A DNA stretch of 64,000 nucleotides from Takakia lepidozioides (lineage: Eukaryota > Streptophyta > Takakiopsida > Takakiales > Takakiaceae): NCBI GenBank assembly GCA_030704615.1, contig CM060732.1:10416001-10480000 (forward strand), given 5' to 3'. Of this stretch, positions 22,400-33,599 are shown piece after piece; within the stretch, counting starts at the first letter, position 1, and each line of letters starts with the position of its first letter. The translations under genes and the position numbers were made by a program. Below the pieces are notes generated by a model. The model did no database searches and was not told where the DNA came from. It saw nothing but the letters and a program-made list of their open reading frames with translations.

Positions 22400-23650
22400 C
22401 GGTCCCCCTTGTAGGCTGGTGGCGGTGTGATCTTAGACAAGCATTCTATAGTGTTGTCTTCGCTGACTTTTTGGTGGAGTTGCTCGCACACAGAATGCAC
22501 TGAATTCTACCTGTAGAAGAGCTTAAAAACATACCCAGGACACAATAGAAGATTCGGAAACTTAACAGAACTTTTGAGGAGAATTGTCCAATGCATCACG
22601 TCATCCACTAAAAAATCTGCACCTCTGGCTGCTGTAAAAACATACTCAGATCTGCCAAACTGGACTGTTGAATCATGTTCTTATGTTTGAAGGTTTTGTG
22701 AGAAAAATCTCACAAATCTCTTTGAAATTCCTAAACAGCTAAAGCGCCGCTGCCCATTGACCTGAGATATTTGAACCTAATACTGGAACCCAGTATGTAA
22801 ATCTCAGGTCAGTTCAAATTGAAAGGTGGAAGCAGGCTAGGCCCAAGACTGAGGAGTGGACATGCCACTATCCACTCATGGGGGAAAACAAGTAGCTATC
22901 GTCAGTTTTAGAATAAGTATATTTAAATATTTGACACCTCCCCAGGGAAGCGCAAATTATGAAGTCTCATAAAAAATGGGGGAGAGCTCCAGGGAGATGG
23001 TGGAGAGACGCTCAACGGTCTTCTCGTCTTCCCCGACTCGAATCGCGCAACGAGACCATCCTGTCACTAGGACGATCATTCCCCTTCTCTTCAAGCCGGG
23101 CCTAACCTTCTTTTTTATAGGATCTTCATGGTGTTTCATTGACATTCTCTCATCCTCGCCTCCATCCTCATTCTAAACCCCTCCTCATTCATCTCCATAG
23201 TCTCATCTTAAGCCACACCCCCCTTAGTGTCACCCTCGGTGCTCTATTGCTTCAGCCGCCAAACATTAATATCGTACGTCCAAAGCCCCTCTTTCTCACC
23301 CCTCGTTGTCCACCATCGTATTCGGGTCTCTCATCGTCTCTCTCCTCGCAGTCTCCCGTCAGTGTCTAATCCCTTTGGTTTAGTGAGATTAGTGGCTAAT
23401 GCTGGAGTTTAGTGTCCCTTAATCGTGGTGACCCTCCTGTCTGTATAGCCTCAAGGCAGAAGTGTGCTTGCCTCTTCAACTGTCTTTTGACCTCTCTAAT
23501 TCGGGTTGCTTTAGGGTAATTCCATCCTAAGTGCCCTCCTTTCAGTTAATCTCTGGGATTATGGGATTGAGCCTCTATATTGCTTTCAACTGTGCTTCTT
23601 AGAGTGGGGCTCTGTTAGTGCTTATTAGTGTGGTGTTCTTTTGCTGCTTC
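22400..23650. other. Intergenic, no gene recognised
   Basis: No supported gene is present. From about 23,130 the plus strand becomes C/T-rich and leads into the LINE that starts near 23,670. The 5' boundary of that LINE could lie anywhere in this stretch. Confidence 0.4.
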
Positions 23651-23672
23651 TTAGCTAGAGTGGTGCTCTTTA

Positions 23673-25784
23673 GTGCTTTGCCTAGTATCAATGGCTCCTC
23701 CGGCAAACGGGCAGCTCCATTTGAGAAGCCATCAGGACTCACGCTCGAGAGCCACAGCTCCTCCTCTGACGGGCAGATCCCATCCTTCTTCGGGGACAGG
23801 CTTCTTCCTTGTGCACCAAGCCCAGTCTAGGCTAGGCTCAAGCCTGGAACGAGTAAAAATTCCCTCTCCTCCCCCCTCCCCCCTCCCTCCCCCTCCCCCC
23901 CCTCAATCACCACCGCCTGAGGTTGCATTTCGCTCCATTGAAGCGGAACCCCCCTTCCCTCAACCAGAGGAGGGGTTAGACCTCACGGAATCCTCCCAAG
24001 CAAATCTCAGCAAGATGTATCCCCTAATCAAAGTGGACCTGCAAAATACGACCAAAGAAGTCCTATCTCTACATGAGCTCAACATTCTTGTTCATTTCCT
24101 AGGAAGGAAGGTAAGCAAGACTCAGGCGAGGGATTGGGCGATCAAGAACCTAGGGGGTCCGGGAGAGCTTATGCACCAATTCTGCAATGATAAAGGCAGG
24201 GGATTCTACACCATCAATTTTGAGACTCCGGAAGCTGCAGCACACGCTTTGTCTCTCAATCCTCACTCCAGGGGGTTCAATGTTAATATCTTTCCATGGT
24301 CACCAAAGATGGGACACAAAAACGGAAAACTCTGGGGCCCCAGAGTGGTTTCTGTTCCATTTCTCCCTGACCAGTACTTGATCAATCTCCCGGACATTGC
24401 CAATCATTTTGGACACTACTTAGGATGCATAGGTGTCTTTGATCCCCTAATGAGCACGGAGAAGCTCCGCAAGATTCCAGCCTAGAGTTCTGGGACTATA
24501 GCATCAAGGCTCAATGACAATGGTTGCGCAAGATTTGTCCTTATTATGCCAAATGAAGATATACTACCAGACTACATCAGGCTTCCAATCGATGAAGAAG
24601 GGAATTACCTCACAGTAAGAATCATCGAGGACAAGTCCTCTTCAGCCTGCTTCAGCTGCGGTATGCTGGGTCATATGCGCAATGAGTGTCCCAACAGTAA
24701 GAGGAAGAGATCGGAGCAACATCACTCAGCAATTGATCACCAGGCCATCTCTCAAATCAGGCCCCAGGCGACGATTCATCTCCCTGGCCAAGTCCTCTCT
24801 TCACGTGCACTCACCCTGCCACCCTCTGGGGTCATCAATCTGGACACCATACACTTGGTCCCCGGTATTAGAAGATGTCACCGCCAACAGGGATTCATTG
24901 ACCCGATGCAGATGGAAGCTCAAGCAATGCTTGACAGCTGGGCAGCACGAAACAAAGGAAAATCCAAACTGGGAGACACCTCTAGCACTGACTCCCCACA
25001 GCCACAGCCTCATGGCAAGCTGCACCCCCCACATCTGCAAGGGACTAGGTCAATCACCCCCAACCCAGACAGGATCTCGGGTATAGCGAACAATGCGATG
25101 CTGGCTAAATCTTGCCTCAAGCTAGCCTCATTCCTTGCACTGGACCTCAGGGGCTGCTCCGCCCTTGAAATCTTTGCAGAGCCTCAGGCTATTTGTGTCA
25201 CACCTCTCATTTACAGGAAGGGGGGATCCCCAACTATGCTCATCACATCAGATGACTTCTCGAACATCGAATCGCTTTGGATCACAGAAGCTGATATCAC
25301 ACACTTCAGCACCACCAGCCTACCAGGCTCCAGTCCAGAGGATCTACTCAAAAGGAAAATTCACGAATTCTTCAAAACATTCCACCCCCACTACCTCCTC
25401 CAGACATCAACCAAAGTTACGTGGGGAGCTTACCTAGAGGACCACCCAGGTTTGAACTCAACGCCATCGACACACATTCTGGCTCTTATGGAGGAGGCAG
25501 AGATTCATGCACTGCAGCCCCCAAGTAACGCGATCTGGGTCTTCGAGGAGGGACTTTCTAAGCCCTCACAAAAGTCACCGCATGCAAATCAGGACACACA
25601 ACACGCTATTCAACGGTTTCCAGTTGCTGGGAGCATTGCTGGACTCGGAACTGGAAGAAGAAAACTACAGAATGGAGCTGCAGCGTACAAGAGATTTCCT
25701 AACAGGCCAGAGACAAGTAACTCCTTCCATCTCCTCATCAAATCTAAAGGTGGGCACCGAACCCTGGATCCAAAAGAAAGATGA
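23673..25784 (+). pseudogene. L1-type LINE ORF1 with zinc knuckle
   Basis: The frame runs from MAPPANGQLH (start near 23,691) through a proline-rich N-terminus to a DUF4283-like nucleic-acid-binding region (LGRKVSKTQARDWAIKNLGG near 24,100; then FNVNIFPWSPKMG near 24,280). A stop at 24,483 interrupts it. The frame resumes with ARFVLIMPNED and a CCHC knuckle, CFSCGMLGHMRNEC, at about 24,650-24,690. This arrangement (DUF4283 then CCHC) is typical of plant L1 ORF1 proteins that coat the element's RNA. The frame stays open to 25,784 and then runs into the last part of the endonuclease, so a large internal deletion removed most of that domain. Confidence 0.8.
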
Positions 25785-27660
25785 GGAAGAGATCTTCAAA
25801 ATCTGCAAATGGCTAGACTGGACAGGGTGTACGTCTCTTACAATTTGGTCCAGTGGACCAAAAGACATATCCAAGAACCCATTCCCCTAGGTTTCGACCA
25901 CGCTCCAATCCAAGCATCCATCTCTATCCCTGCAGTGCAACGCAGGGGTAGGGGTATCTTCAAGCTCAACAACCTTCTTCTTAAATCACCTGTCTTCAAG
26001 CAGGCCCTCCAACTCGCATGGACCCAGGCGGTTCTCCAACCCAAAGCCCTACGGATAGATTCTTGGCCAAACTCAAAGCTGTAAACGCTGTCAGTCAAAA
26101 GCTTAGTCTAGACATGGCAGAAGCCCGCAAAAGAAAGGTTAAAGCCCTTACCAAATGCCTCAAGATCTGCCAAGCCCGCATGGAATCAACCCGGTGTGAC
26201 GACGCTACCTTTAGAAGTTACCAGGAAGCCAGACACAACCTGGAAATCTTTCAAGACTTACGGGATCGCAAAATGAAGTTATAGGCAAGGATCAACTGGT
26301 CCACAGAAGGAGAGAAAATGACAAAATACTTCTTTGACAAAACCAGGGTGCGTAGGGCATCCCAAAACATCTCAGAACTCATTGACCAATCCTCTGGGGT
26401 CTCTGCATCATCCCCTAGGTCTCTGGCGGACTTGGCAGCCTCTCATTTTCGATCCCTATTCACCTCAGACCTTCCAGATCTCTCCCTCTCCAACCTACAA
26501 TCCCAATGCCTCTCCCACACTCCCTCTCTCCTCTCCCCCTCTGCAGGCTCGATACTGGAAGGGGAATTTACGGACCTGGAACTAGGGGCGGCCCTCAACA
26601 AATTGCAAAACAACAAATCTCCTGGAATTGATGGTCTATCGGTGGAATTCTACAAAGCTCTTTGGACTGACATCTCCCAGGACTTTACCGACATGGCAAA
26701 TCATCTTTACACCATGCAATCCATGCCACCTTGTATGTCCTAGGGGGTCATCACCCTCATCTTCAAAAAATGAGACAAGTCTAATGTTTCCAACTATAGG
26801 CCCATCACGCTCCTCAACGTCGCATACAAAATTATAGCAAAAGCTCTGGCTATGAGATTACAACCTCTGTTGCCCTCTCTAATTAGACCCAACCAATCTG
26901 GCTTCATAAAGGGTAGGTACATTCTGGACAACCTTCTCTTGGCCCAGGAGATCCCGTTCTTTGCATATCAGTCCTCCCAAGCCATAGCCCTTCTCCTCCT
27001 CGACTTTGAGAAAGCGTTTGATAGGGTAGAATGGTCTTTCCTCCTGGGAGCTTTATCCAGAATTGGCTTCCCAGAATCATTTTACCAATGGGTTAAGATT
27101 TTACTCCTTTCTTCCACAAGCAGAGTTATTATAAACGGGGCACTCTCCAAACCCTTTGAGCTCCATAGATTTGTAAGGGAGGGATGCCCCTTGGCCCCCT
27201 TCCTCTTCCTGATCGTGGCTGACTCTCTTGGCTATATGCTTCAAAACAACCCAGCCATCAAGGGCCTCTCGGTCACTAATTTCTACACCCACCAGGCAAC
27301 CCACATAGTAGATTCTATGTTTGTGGATGATACCTTCCTCATGCTCCAGGCAGATACGGCCAATCTGGACTCTACGGCAAACACACTCAACACGTTCTGC
27401 TCGGCCTCTGGGTTCAAGGTGAACTGGAACAAGACTTCAGCACTCTTGGTGGGTGACCTCACGGCTACAACCTTGGGCCCAGTACCACCTGGGGCTCCCA
27501 ACATGGCCTCAAATGGCTTCAGCCAGGTGAATCTACAATACTGCTGGGATACACCTTTGGCATTGGCCTATCGGACGATCAGAGATTTGCCCCAATCCTA
27601 GCCAATCTTAAGTGCCAGCTTTCATATTGGGGTTCTAAACATCTATCCATCTCAGGAAGA
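25785..27660 (+). pseudogene. L1-type LINE ORF2: endonuclease remnant and reverse transcriptase
   Basis: The remnant begins with the endonuclease C-terminus (MARLDRVYVSYN, then GFDHAPIQASI, near 25,810-25,925). After a linker the reverse transcriptase follows: NNKSPGIDGLSVEFYKALW (26,610-26,670), NYRPITLLNVAYKIIAKALA (26,795-26,855), LDFEKAFDRVEWSFL (27,000-27,045), GCPLAPFLFLIVADSLG (27,185-27,235), and FVDD in place of the FADD catalytic box (27,318-27,332). Stops at 26,282, near 26,741 and near 26,771 disable it. The text breaks at LSISGRAL near 27,660, where the element's own C-terminal part continues in reverse orientation. It would have copied LINE RNA at a nicked target. Confidence 0.85.
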
Positions 27661-29335
27661 GCTCTTGCACCAAGCATATCAGGGAGATCAGAGAAGGTGA
27701 CACAGATGAGGTCGTGACGCGCCCAGGTGTTCCTGAATGCCTCGTAGATGGCCTCCGCTCCTCTTGAATTGCGTTGGATGTCTGCACAATTAGCCCAGGC
27801 CTTACGAGATTCAATACCCAGATCATAGAAGATGAGTGCCATGAATGCAGATATTGAGGTAGTGTTTCCAGAGAAGGTTTTGGTGCATCTGGCTTTCCAT
27901 AGGTGCCATAGGACGGATCCTCTAAGGGCTTTGAATACAGGGCATGGGAGAGATTTTTGTTTGGATTGAGGGTTGTAATTGAGGAGGATGTCAGTAACTG
28001 ATAGAGGCCTGGGGCTCCAGTGTCTATAAAATTCCTTTACAAGGGGCTAGATGGTACGGGGGGGTAGGCATCCCAGAAGCGCATGCTCTATGGTTTCCAG
28101 TATACCCGAAGGGCAGCATGCACAGAGGAGCGAGGAATGGAATTGAAGCCACTCTCCCACTTTCAGTACCCTGTTAGCAATCTGCCAGAGGAGGGTCGCC
28201 ACCTTGGCTGGGCGTGTCTTGATCCAAACAGATCCCTAGATAATAGTCCATTTCTCGTTAAGAAATCCGTGGTGGTGCCACCTTGTGTCCCACTTAGATT
28301 GTAATGGCTTGGCGTTCAGTAGGGCTTTGTATCCCTGCTTTGTAGAGTATGTGAAGAATGGGTGGGGACCACTGGGAAAGCTCCATGACCATTCACCCAA
28401 ATCCAGGGGAAGCTCAGCCAGAGGTCTGCCTAGGACCCAAAAGAATGTATTAACGTGCAGCCATTAGGCGGTGGTTTCCAGGGGTGGCGGAATAGGGTTC
28501 ATCTCTTTGGAAGGAAGTCTCCATCCACAGATTCTGACCGGGGTCAGGGGGGTCCAGGGAATGTAAATGATTTGATCTGAGAGGAGCTGAAGCAACATTG
28601 AGCCCTGATCGATGGAGAAGGGGAAGATGGCATGATGCGAGGCAGTGGATTCTTGTACAAAGAAGATGGAGAGGCTGCCTCGGAAGATAGCCAAAGCCCA
28701 ATGGTTGGGGCAACTTCGGTCCCAACTGCAGGGTGGTTTGCCATTGGGGAGAGATGGATCTTTTGATTTCTTCCAGGCCTTTGATGGCTCTCGCTTTATC
28801 AACCATTATGGCGATGGTGTCTAGTGATTTCCAGTCCCCCATTTGCCCATAAGTGACTGATCTGTGAAATTCCAAGGTGATCCCAGGCCGACCATCGTTT
28901 TGCCTCCTTCTTTTGGATAGCCGATGGAAAGTTAGAATTGAGAAAGAGGCTTTGGCGAATGGTTTCGTAGAATGATGTAGGGTCTGCCTTTTTCAGGAAT
29001 TTCCTCAGTTTGTCCCAGGCTCTCCATATGGTTTGCCAGAGCGGGGACCCTGCCAGCTTGTGTTTAAACCCTTGTGTCGCCCATCTGAAGGAGGGGTTCC
29101 ATTTGGCCTTTTTGAGGGGCGAAGCCTGTATAATGTGTGGGGCCACAAGGAACTTCCACCATCCCCCTTATGGGCCAAGAAAGCGAGGAACCCATTTCCC
29201 CAAGAGAGCCGTTATCTGGGTTTCAGGATGGACTCCTGCACCTGGCCGGAGCTTCCGCCCTTACAATGGCGAAGCAGGCGCTCGACAATCCACAGCTTCC
29301 CCGGAGTTCGACCGGGAGGATAACTGGAAACACAT
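27661..29335 (-). mobile_element. Inverted C-terminal part of an L1-type LINE
   Basis: The minus strand reads from about 29,330 leftwards with wording usual after the L1 reverse transcriptase: GKWVPRFLGPIRG (near 29,190), then WRAWDKLRKFLKKADPTSFY (near 28,970-29,030), and the zf-RVT-like tail LWHLWKARCTKTFSGNT (near 27,870-27,920). The last piece ends near the junction at 27,660. It belongs to the same kind of element as the plus-strand block on its left and is oriented towards it. This is either an internal inversion or two insertions meeting tail to tail. Confidence 0.75.
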
Positions 29336-29700
29336 AAAATCCACAGCGACAGCTTCTAGGCTCAACTACCGTTGAACAATAATTAGCCTGTGGGATTGGT
29401 TAGTTGCTAATCCCTAGGATACTTCCTGATCGGATTAGCCTACTTATATCCCAGTTCTACTATTAATGGACTGATCGCTTTAGGCAGTTGGTCGCCACAG
29501 TTGTCTTGCTACATGGTCAAAGGAGTTGCTCTCCGGTTAAGTTCTCCATCCACTGATCACGGTGAGTGTGCCTTATGGCGTTTAGGGGTTTTTAATTTTT
29601 TTCCCCAAATAATCCTAAATAATGTATTAGGGCTAGCCCCCCAAAATATTTTATAATAAAGTTAACCAGGGCATATCCCCCTGTTAACCTTATAAAAAAT
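29336..29700. other. Possible LTR remnant, no gene
   Basis: AT-rich non-coding sequence lies upstream of the Gypsy gag relic and could be part of its LTR or leader. No matching second LTR and no primer-binding site could be identified, so this stays a suggestion. Confidence 0.25.
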
Positions 29701-29704
29701 AAAA

Positions 29705-29840
29705 ATCTCTTCACCCCCAAGGCCCGTTACTGCCTTCCGTTAGGAAGGTGTCCACCTTTGTGACACCAATCGGTGGATTGAACCCACAACCACTTCCGAG
29801 GTGGTATGTACCCATTACCACCGGGCTACAACTTGGTTGT
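29705..29840 (-). mobile_element. tRNA-derived SINE
   Basis: The minus strand carries an RNA polymerase III A box (TAGCCCGGTGGTAATGG, 29,828-29,812) and, about 35 bases further on, a B box (GGTTCAATCC, inside 29,785-29,771). Spacing and orientation match a tRNA-derived promoter. The sequence between does not fold as a good tRNA, and no discriminator end is present, so a SINE head is favoured over a tRNA gene. The tail would be the left part, to about 29,705. The borders are approximate. Confidence 0.6.
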
Positions 29841-30749
29841 CTCGGTTTTAGAAAGTAAAGTGGGTCACAATATCATGTGGTCTATCATTGTCTAGACCAG
29901 TGTTCACTACCTTTTTAAGGAACCCACCGGGTCAGGGTTTGGGTTTTCTTTTGGAACCAAGTCCGGGTCCGGATCCGAGTTTTTGAAATTTGCAAAATCC
30001 GGGTCCGGGTTCTGATCCGGGTTTTGGAACATGGACTGGGGTCCGGGTATTGGGAAATATTAGCAGATTCACGGGTTCGGATCCGGGTCAACTATCCACA
30101 TTTAGGGGAAAGAGGAATAGACATAGGGGAATCATCTGGACCTCTTAGTCCACCAAAACCAGAGCATCACCATTGTTTGAAGATCCTAATTCTGGTGCCA
30201 CACCTTCTTACTCTTTACAAGAAAGATTAAGGGAGTTGGTGCAAGAAGAAGGTAAACCACAAGAGGAAAGACCGGAGGTGCATCCCTGGATAGAGGATTT
30301 GGGAGAAATCTTTGACCAGAGTTGGCATGGTACACCAAGGGTAGGAACTCTGATGTAGGGTTTCTGATGCACCAGCCAACGAAGGAGAGGAGGATGAGAA
30401 AGAGCCTGCTGAGAGTACAGACTCTCCAACGACGACTCCTTTAAGTTGTGTTAGTGAGGAAGAAAGAAACCAAGTCGAGGATTTGGAAGATGAAGGATAT
30501 GAGGAAGTGGAACCAACAACCACTGTTGATACTACCACTGGGACTACCCAACCTATTGTAGAAGGATCAAGTGATACATTTGGATCACTGGCAAACAAAG
30601 GTGTCGGTTCAGCGGGATTAGGCGGGCAGCTTGGATCGCCTTCTGGAGGGACAGGGAGTGTGGGAAGTAGTATAACAGTAGCTGCGGCTACTACAAGTTC
30701 TCAGGGACCTACAACTGGATTTGGGCCAACACCAACCACAAGGCCGGTA

Positions 30750-31135
30750 ATAGTACCACAGATGGCAGAGACCACCTTTCCCAGTCTACTCAGGGAAAGG
30801 GGATCCTGATGTACACATCAATCAGTATGAGCACATGTGTATAGTGAACAATGAGAATGATGATGCAGCAAAACTCAGACTATTTCCCTGTTCACTTACC
30901 AAGAAAGCAATTGAGTGGTATGCTCGATTTCCTGATAACCATTTTACAAATTGGAATGCTCTTAGAACAACATTCCGGAACAGATTCAGGACAAGCAAAA
31001 CCATAGGAGAGGTGTACAGTAGTCTACAACAGTTGAGACAAAAGAAGCATGAAACTGTTGAGGAGTATCTGGAAAAGATGGAATTAATGGTCAGGAAACT
31101 GACTGATGTTCCACCTGAAGATTTACATGGAAGTT
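30750..31135 (+). pseudogene. Ty3/Gypsy gag fragment
   Basis: The plus strand reads FPVYSGKGDPDVHINQYEHM (about 30,776-30,835), then FPCSLTKKAIEWYARFP (30,880-30,930) and EVYSSLQQLRQKKHETVEEY (31,005-31,065). This is the retrotransposon gag (PF03732-type) capsid region. The upstream sequence (30,100-30,780) is open in a different frame and rich in Thr, Gly and Glu, as expected for a gag N-terminus after a frameshift. The match stops at about 31,135 (PPEDL) and unrelated sequence follows, so nucleocapsid and pol are missing. Confidence 0.82.
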
Positions 31136-31600
31136 GTGGCTGCCATGGAGTCGTAAGTGACAGTCGCCAGGCTTTGTGTGACGTGGCACCTGAGCAGCGC
31201 GCTCATAGTCATGCACGCTGGCTTTACTGAATGACTGAACGGACAGTGTAGTCCATGTCAGTGGTTGTGCAAGAGTGACACATGCTCGATACAGAAAATG
31301 ACATGTGGCAGTGTGTTCGCTCTTTATGACTGTGAACTATGACTACGGGCGTGTTAATTCGGTTGCAGCACGTGGCGCGTCGCAGTTTTTACAGTGGTCC
31401 CTTAGGAGATTGACATGTGTCATGATGGGTGTTTTATTGTGTATTTCTATACACTTGTATTTCTGCCTCGTGGTGCATTATTATTGGAGAGTGAAAATAG
31501 ATGCAGTCATTATTATGACTATGGTAGAAGTCATATATATATACATATCTAATGAACAGGGACAGAGGCCCTAGAATTTATTATTATTATATAAAGGGGG
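31136..31600. other. No gene seen
   Basis: No coding sequence was recognised in the stretch between the gag relic and the inverted PPR leader. It contains a short AT-rich segment near 31,535-31,600. Confidence 0.4.
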
Positions 31601-32000
31601 GACGAGAATTACATAAAAGACTAAAAGCCAGGGCCAAGGAGGCAGAGGCCAGGCTGCGCAATGCAGCCCAGCACAGAAGTGCCAGAAGAGGCATTGTGGA
31701 CTCTCTCTCTTGATCCTCTTCTAGAAGTTGTGGTCATGGTTGAGGTGTCTGATTTTGTGCCACTACAGCTGCTGCCTTTAGTTGACCATCTACCCATGCA
31801 GGTTTCTTGTAGCTATTGATCCACATGGAATCATAGGTAATCTTGTGTTGGGAAATCTGGCCCTCTTGGATGAATCTATGCCCACACTCTACCCCTGCTC
31901 CTTCAACTATCCATGCTTCTGCACAAATCATGCATACATCCTTGCCTTGCTGCTAGCAGTTGACAATGACAACCTAGATTTGTTCTAGAAAACACCCAAC
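31601..32000 (-). pseudogene. PPR gene copy 3: inverted 5' leader only
   Basis: The minus strand matches the leader of PPR copies 1 and 4: MICAEAWIVEGAGVECG (31,931-31,880), WINSYKKPAWVDGQLKAAA (31,835-31,775), and the sequence complementary to GTGGACTCTCTCTCTTGATC. No PPR repeats follow on the left. It is a detached 5' segment in inverted orientation. Confidence 0.7.
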
Positions 32001-32219
32001 TCAACTTATCACACTAGTTCATATGCTCAATTGCATCTGCTACTCTCTGGACCCACACTCTATCCCTGCTCCTTCAGCTATCCATGCTTCTGCACAAATC
32101 ATGCATTCATCCTTGCCTTGCTGTTAGCATCTGACAATGACAACCTAGATTTGTTCTAGGAAACACCCAACTCAGCTTATCACACTAGTTCCTATGTTGA
32201 ATTGCATCTACTACTCTCC
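31881..32219. repeat. Tandem duplication, unit about 171 bp
   Basis: The segment beginning CCCACACTCTACCCCTGCTC at 31,881 recurs at about 32,052 with a few substitutions and ends near 32,219. Both units contain CTAGATTTGTTCTAG followed by AAACACCCAACTCA. It overlaps the end of the inverted PPR leader. Confidence 0.85.
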
Positions 32220-32840
32220 AACAGGCATTCACCTTTTAGCCTCGATTGTCCATGTCGCGGCCCTTTGCCTTGAGGGCAGGGGGTCGGGACACAAGAGGGG
32301 CTGCCCTTGTGGTGGGGGCAATGGCAACAATAGGTATGGGGGCTGAAGCACCCTTGAGTACCCAAGGCACTCAAGGAGGCGGAGGCGCTCACTAGGTGGA
32401 GCCCCGCACACCGGGTTGCGGTGGGGGTGGTTCCACGAGGGGTGGTGGTAGCTTAGTGGGTCTTAGTGGGGGTGGCATAGGACTCACCATGGGGCTGAGA
32501 CCTTGTGGTGGGAGTCGTGAGGAGTCTTGGGACTCATCACGATCCATTGGGGCCGTGGTGGGTGGGCCAAGACTCACCGCGACTTATCATCGGGAATCAA
32601 GGGTCTTCGTGGTGGTTCGCCATAAAAGGACTGTGTTGTTTGTGAAATCCCCGCGGACAGTCACAGAAGTATATATAGGGAGTAGTAACTCCAAGAACGG
32701 TGCAAACCCGTTGGTGACCAAAAACTAGTGAGTAAGCGTGCGAGCCGGAAAGCGACCAAGGTGTGGGGAGCTGTTCCGGACTGCCAACAACCAAATGGAA
32801 TTTCCACTAGACCCAAAGTGTGCGAGGGTCTTGTGGAGTC
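32220..32840. other. Low-complexity G-rich stretch, no gene recognised
   Basis: The sequence includes GGTGG-rich text at 32,410-32,480. No supported gene was found. The GGCGCC-type palindrome array starts near the end of this stretch. Confidence 0.4.
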
Positions 32841-32844
32841 TGGA

Positions 32845-33310
32845 CGGAAACGCGCCACCGTATTTCCGTCCGGACTGATAGTGGACCATCCCTTCATTTT
32901 TGGTGGGACGGAAATGCGGTGCCGCATTTCCATCTAGAAGACCACTTCAGTTTGCGTACTTGGCAGTTGAAGGGAAATGCGGCGCCGCATTTCCGTCCGG
33001 ATTGTCATTGTACATTTTCTTAATGACAGCTTCGACGGAATTGCGGTGCCGCATTCCAGGCCCGCTACCACTTACTCTGGTAGACAGGACAGCGAAACGG
33101 AAGTGTGGCACCGCATTCCCGTCGAACTTGCCAAACAACCTTTTCTTCATGATAGGATGGCCGCAAATCCAGCCATCCAGCCTTACCATCCTGAGAATAG
33201 GGACGGAAAAGCGGTGCCGTATTTCCGTCCCAGCTGCCCTCCACGCTTGCCTTCAGTAAAGAGGGTTCACGAAGGGGACGGAAATGCGGTACCGCATTTA
33301 CCACTGACTG
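32845..33310. repeat. Array of short palindromes with GGTGCC/GGCGCC cores
   Basis: At least seven imperfect palindromes of about 30 bp lie near 32,846, 32,908, 32,970, 33,032, 33,094, 33,203 and 33,278, so most are about 62 bp apart. Each has arms like GGACGGAAATGCGG and a GGTGCC, GGCGCC or GGTACC centre. The sequence between them is unique. The design matches the palindrome array inside MULE element 2 (42.1-43.8 kb), which suggests that this block was once inside an element of that family. Confidence 0.8.
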
Positions 33311-33599
33311 CCATCCTCCCTGGCATCTTTATCCTCTTTCGTGATGCAGTAGGGAGGTATCCTGATCGAACGGCCACTAATGCCGCATCGCATTTGGTCT
33401 GTTGACTCATAGAGGCTGAAATGGCAGTTGAAGGGGTCATTGCCAACACATATTCGGAGGCGGTAATGCCGGACCGTTGCATCATCACTGACTGTCCAAC
33501 AGACACTAGACCTCTATTTCTTCGAATTCAATTTTCCAGCAACGTAGGGGCCACCTGCCTCACGAGGAGACACGTAGGCCCTGACCTTTCGAATCCATA

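Noticed and set aside
29705-29840. Functional tRNA gene
   Set aside because: The A and B boxes are present, but no convincing acceptor and anticodon stems can be paired.
31601-32000. A separate small gene on the minus strand
   Set aside because: The text matches the leader of PPR copies 1 and 4 and has no further exons, so it is a detached fragment.
32845-33310. CRISPR-like array of spaced repeats
   Set aside because: This is plant nuclear DNA, the repeats are imperfect palindromes like those in a MULE, the spacing varies and there are no cas genes.
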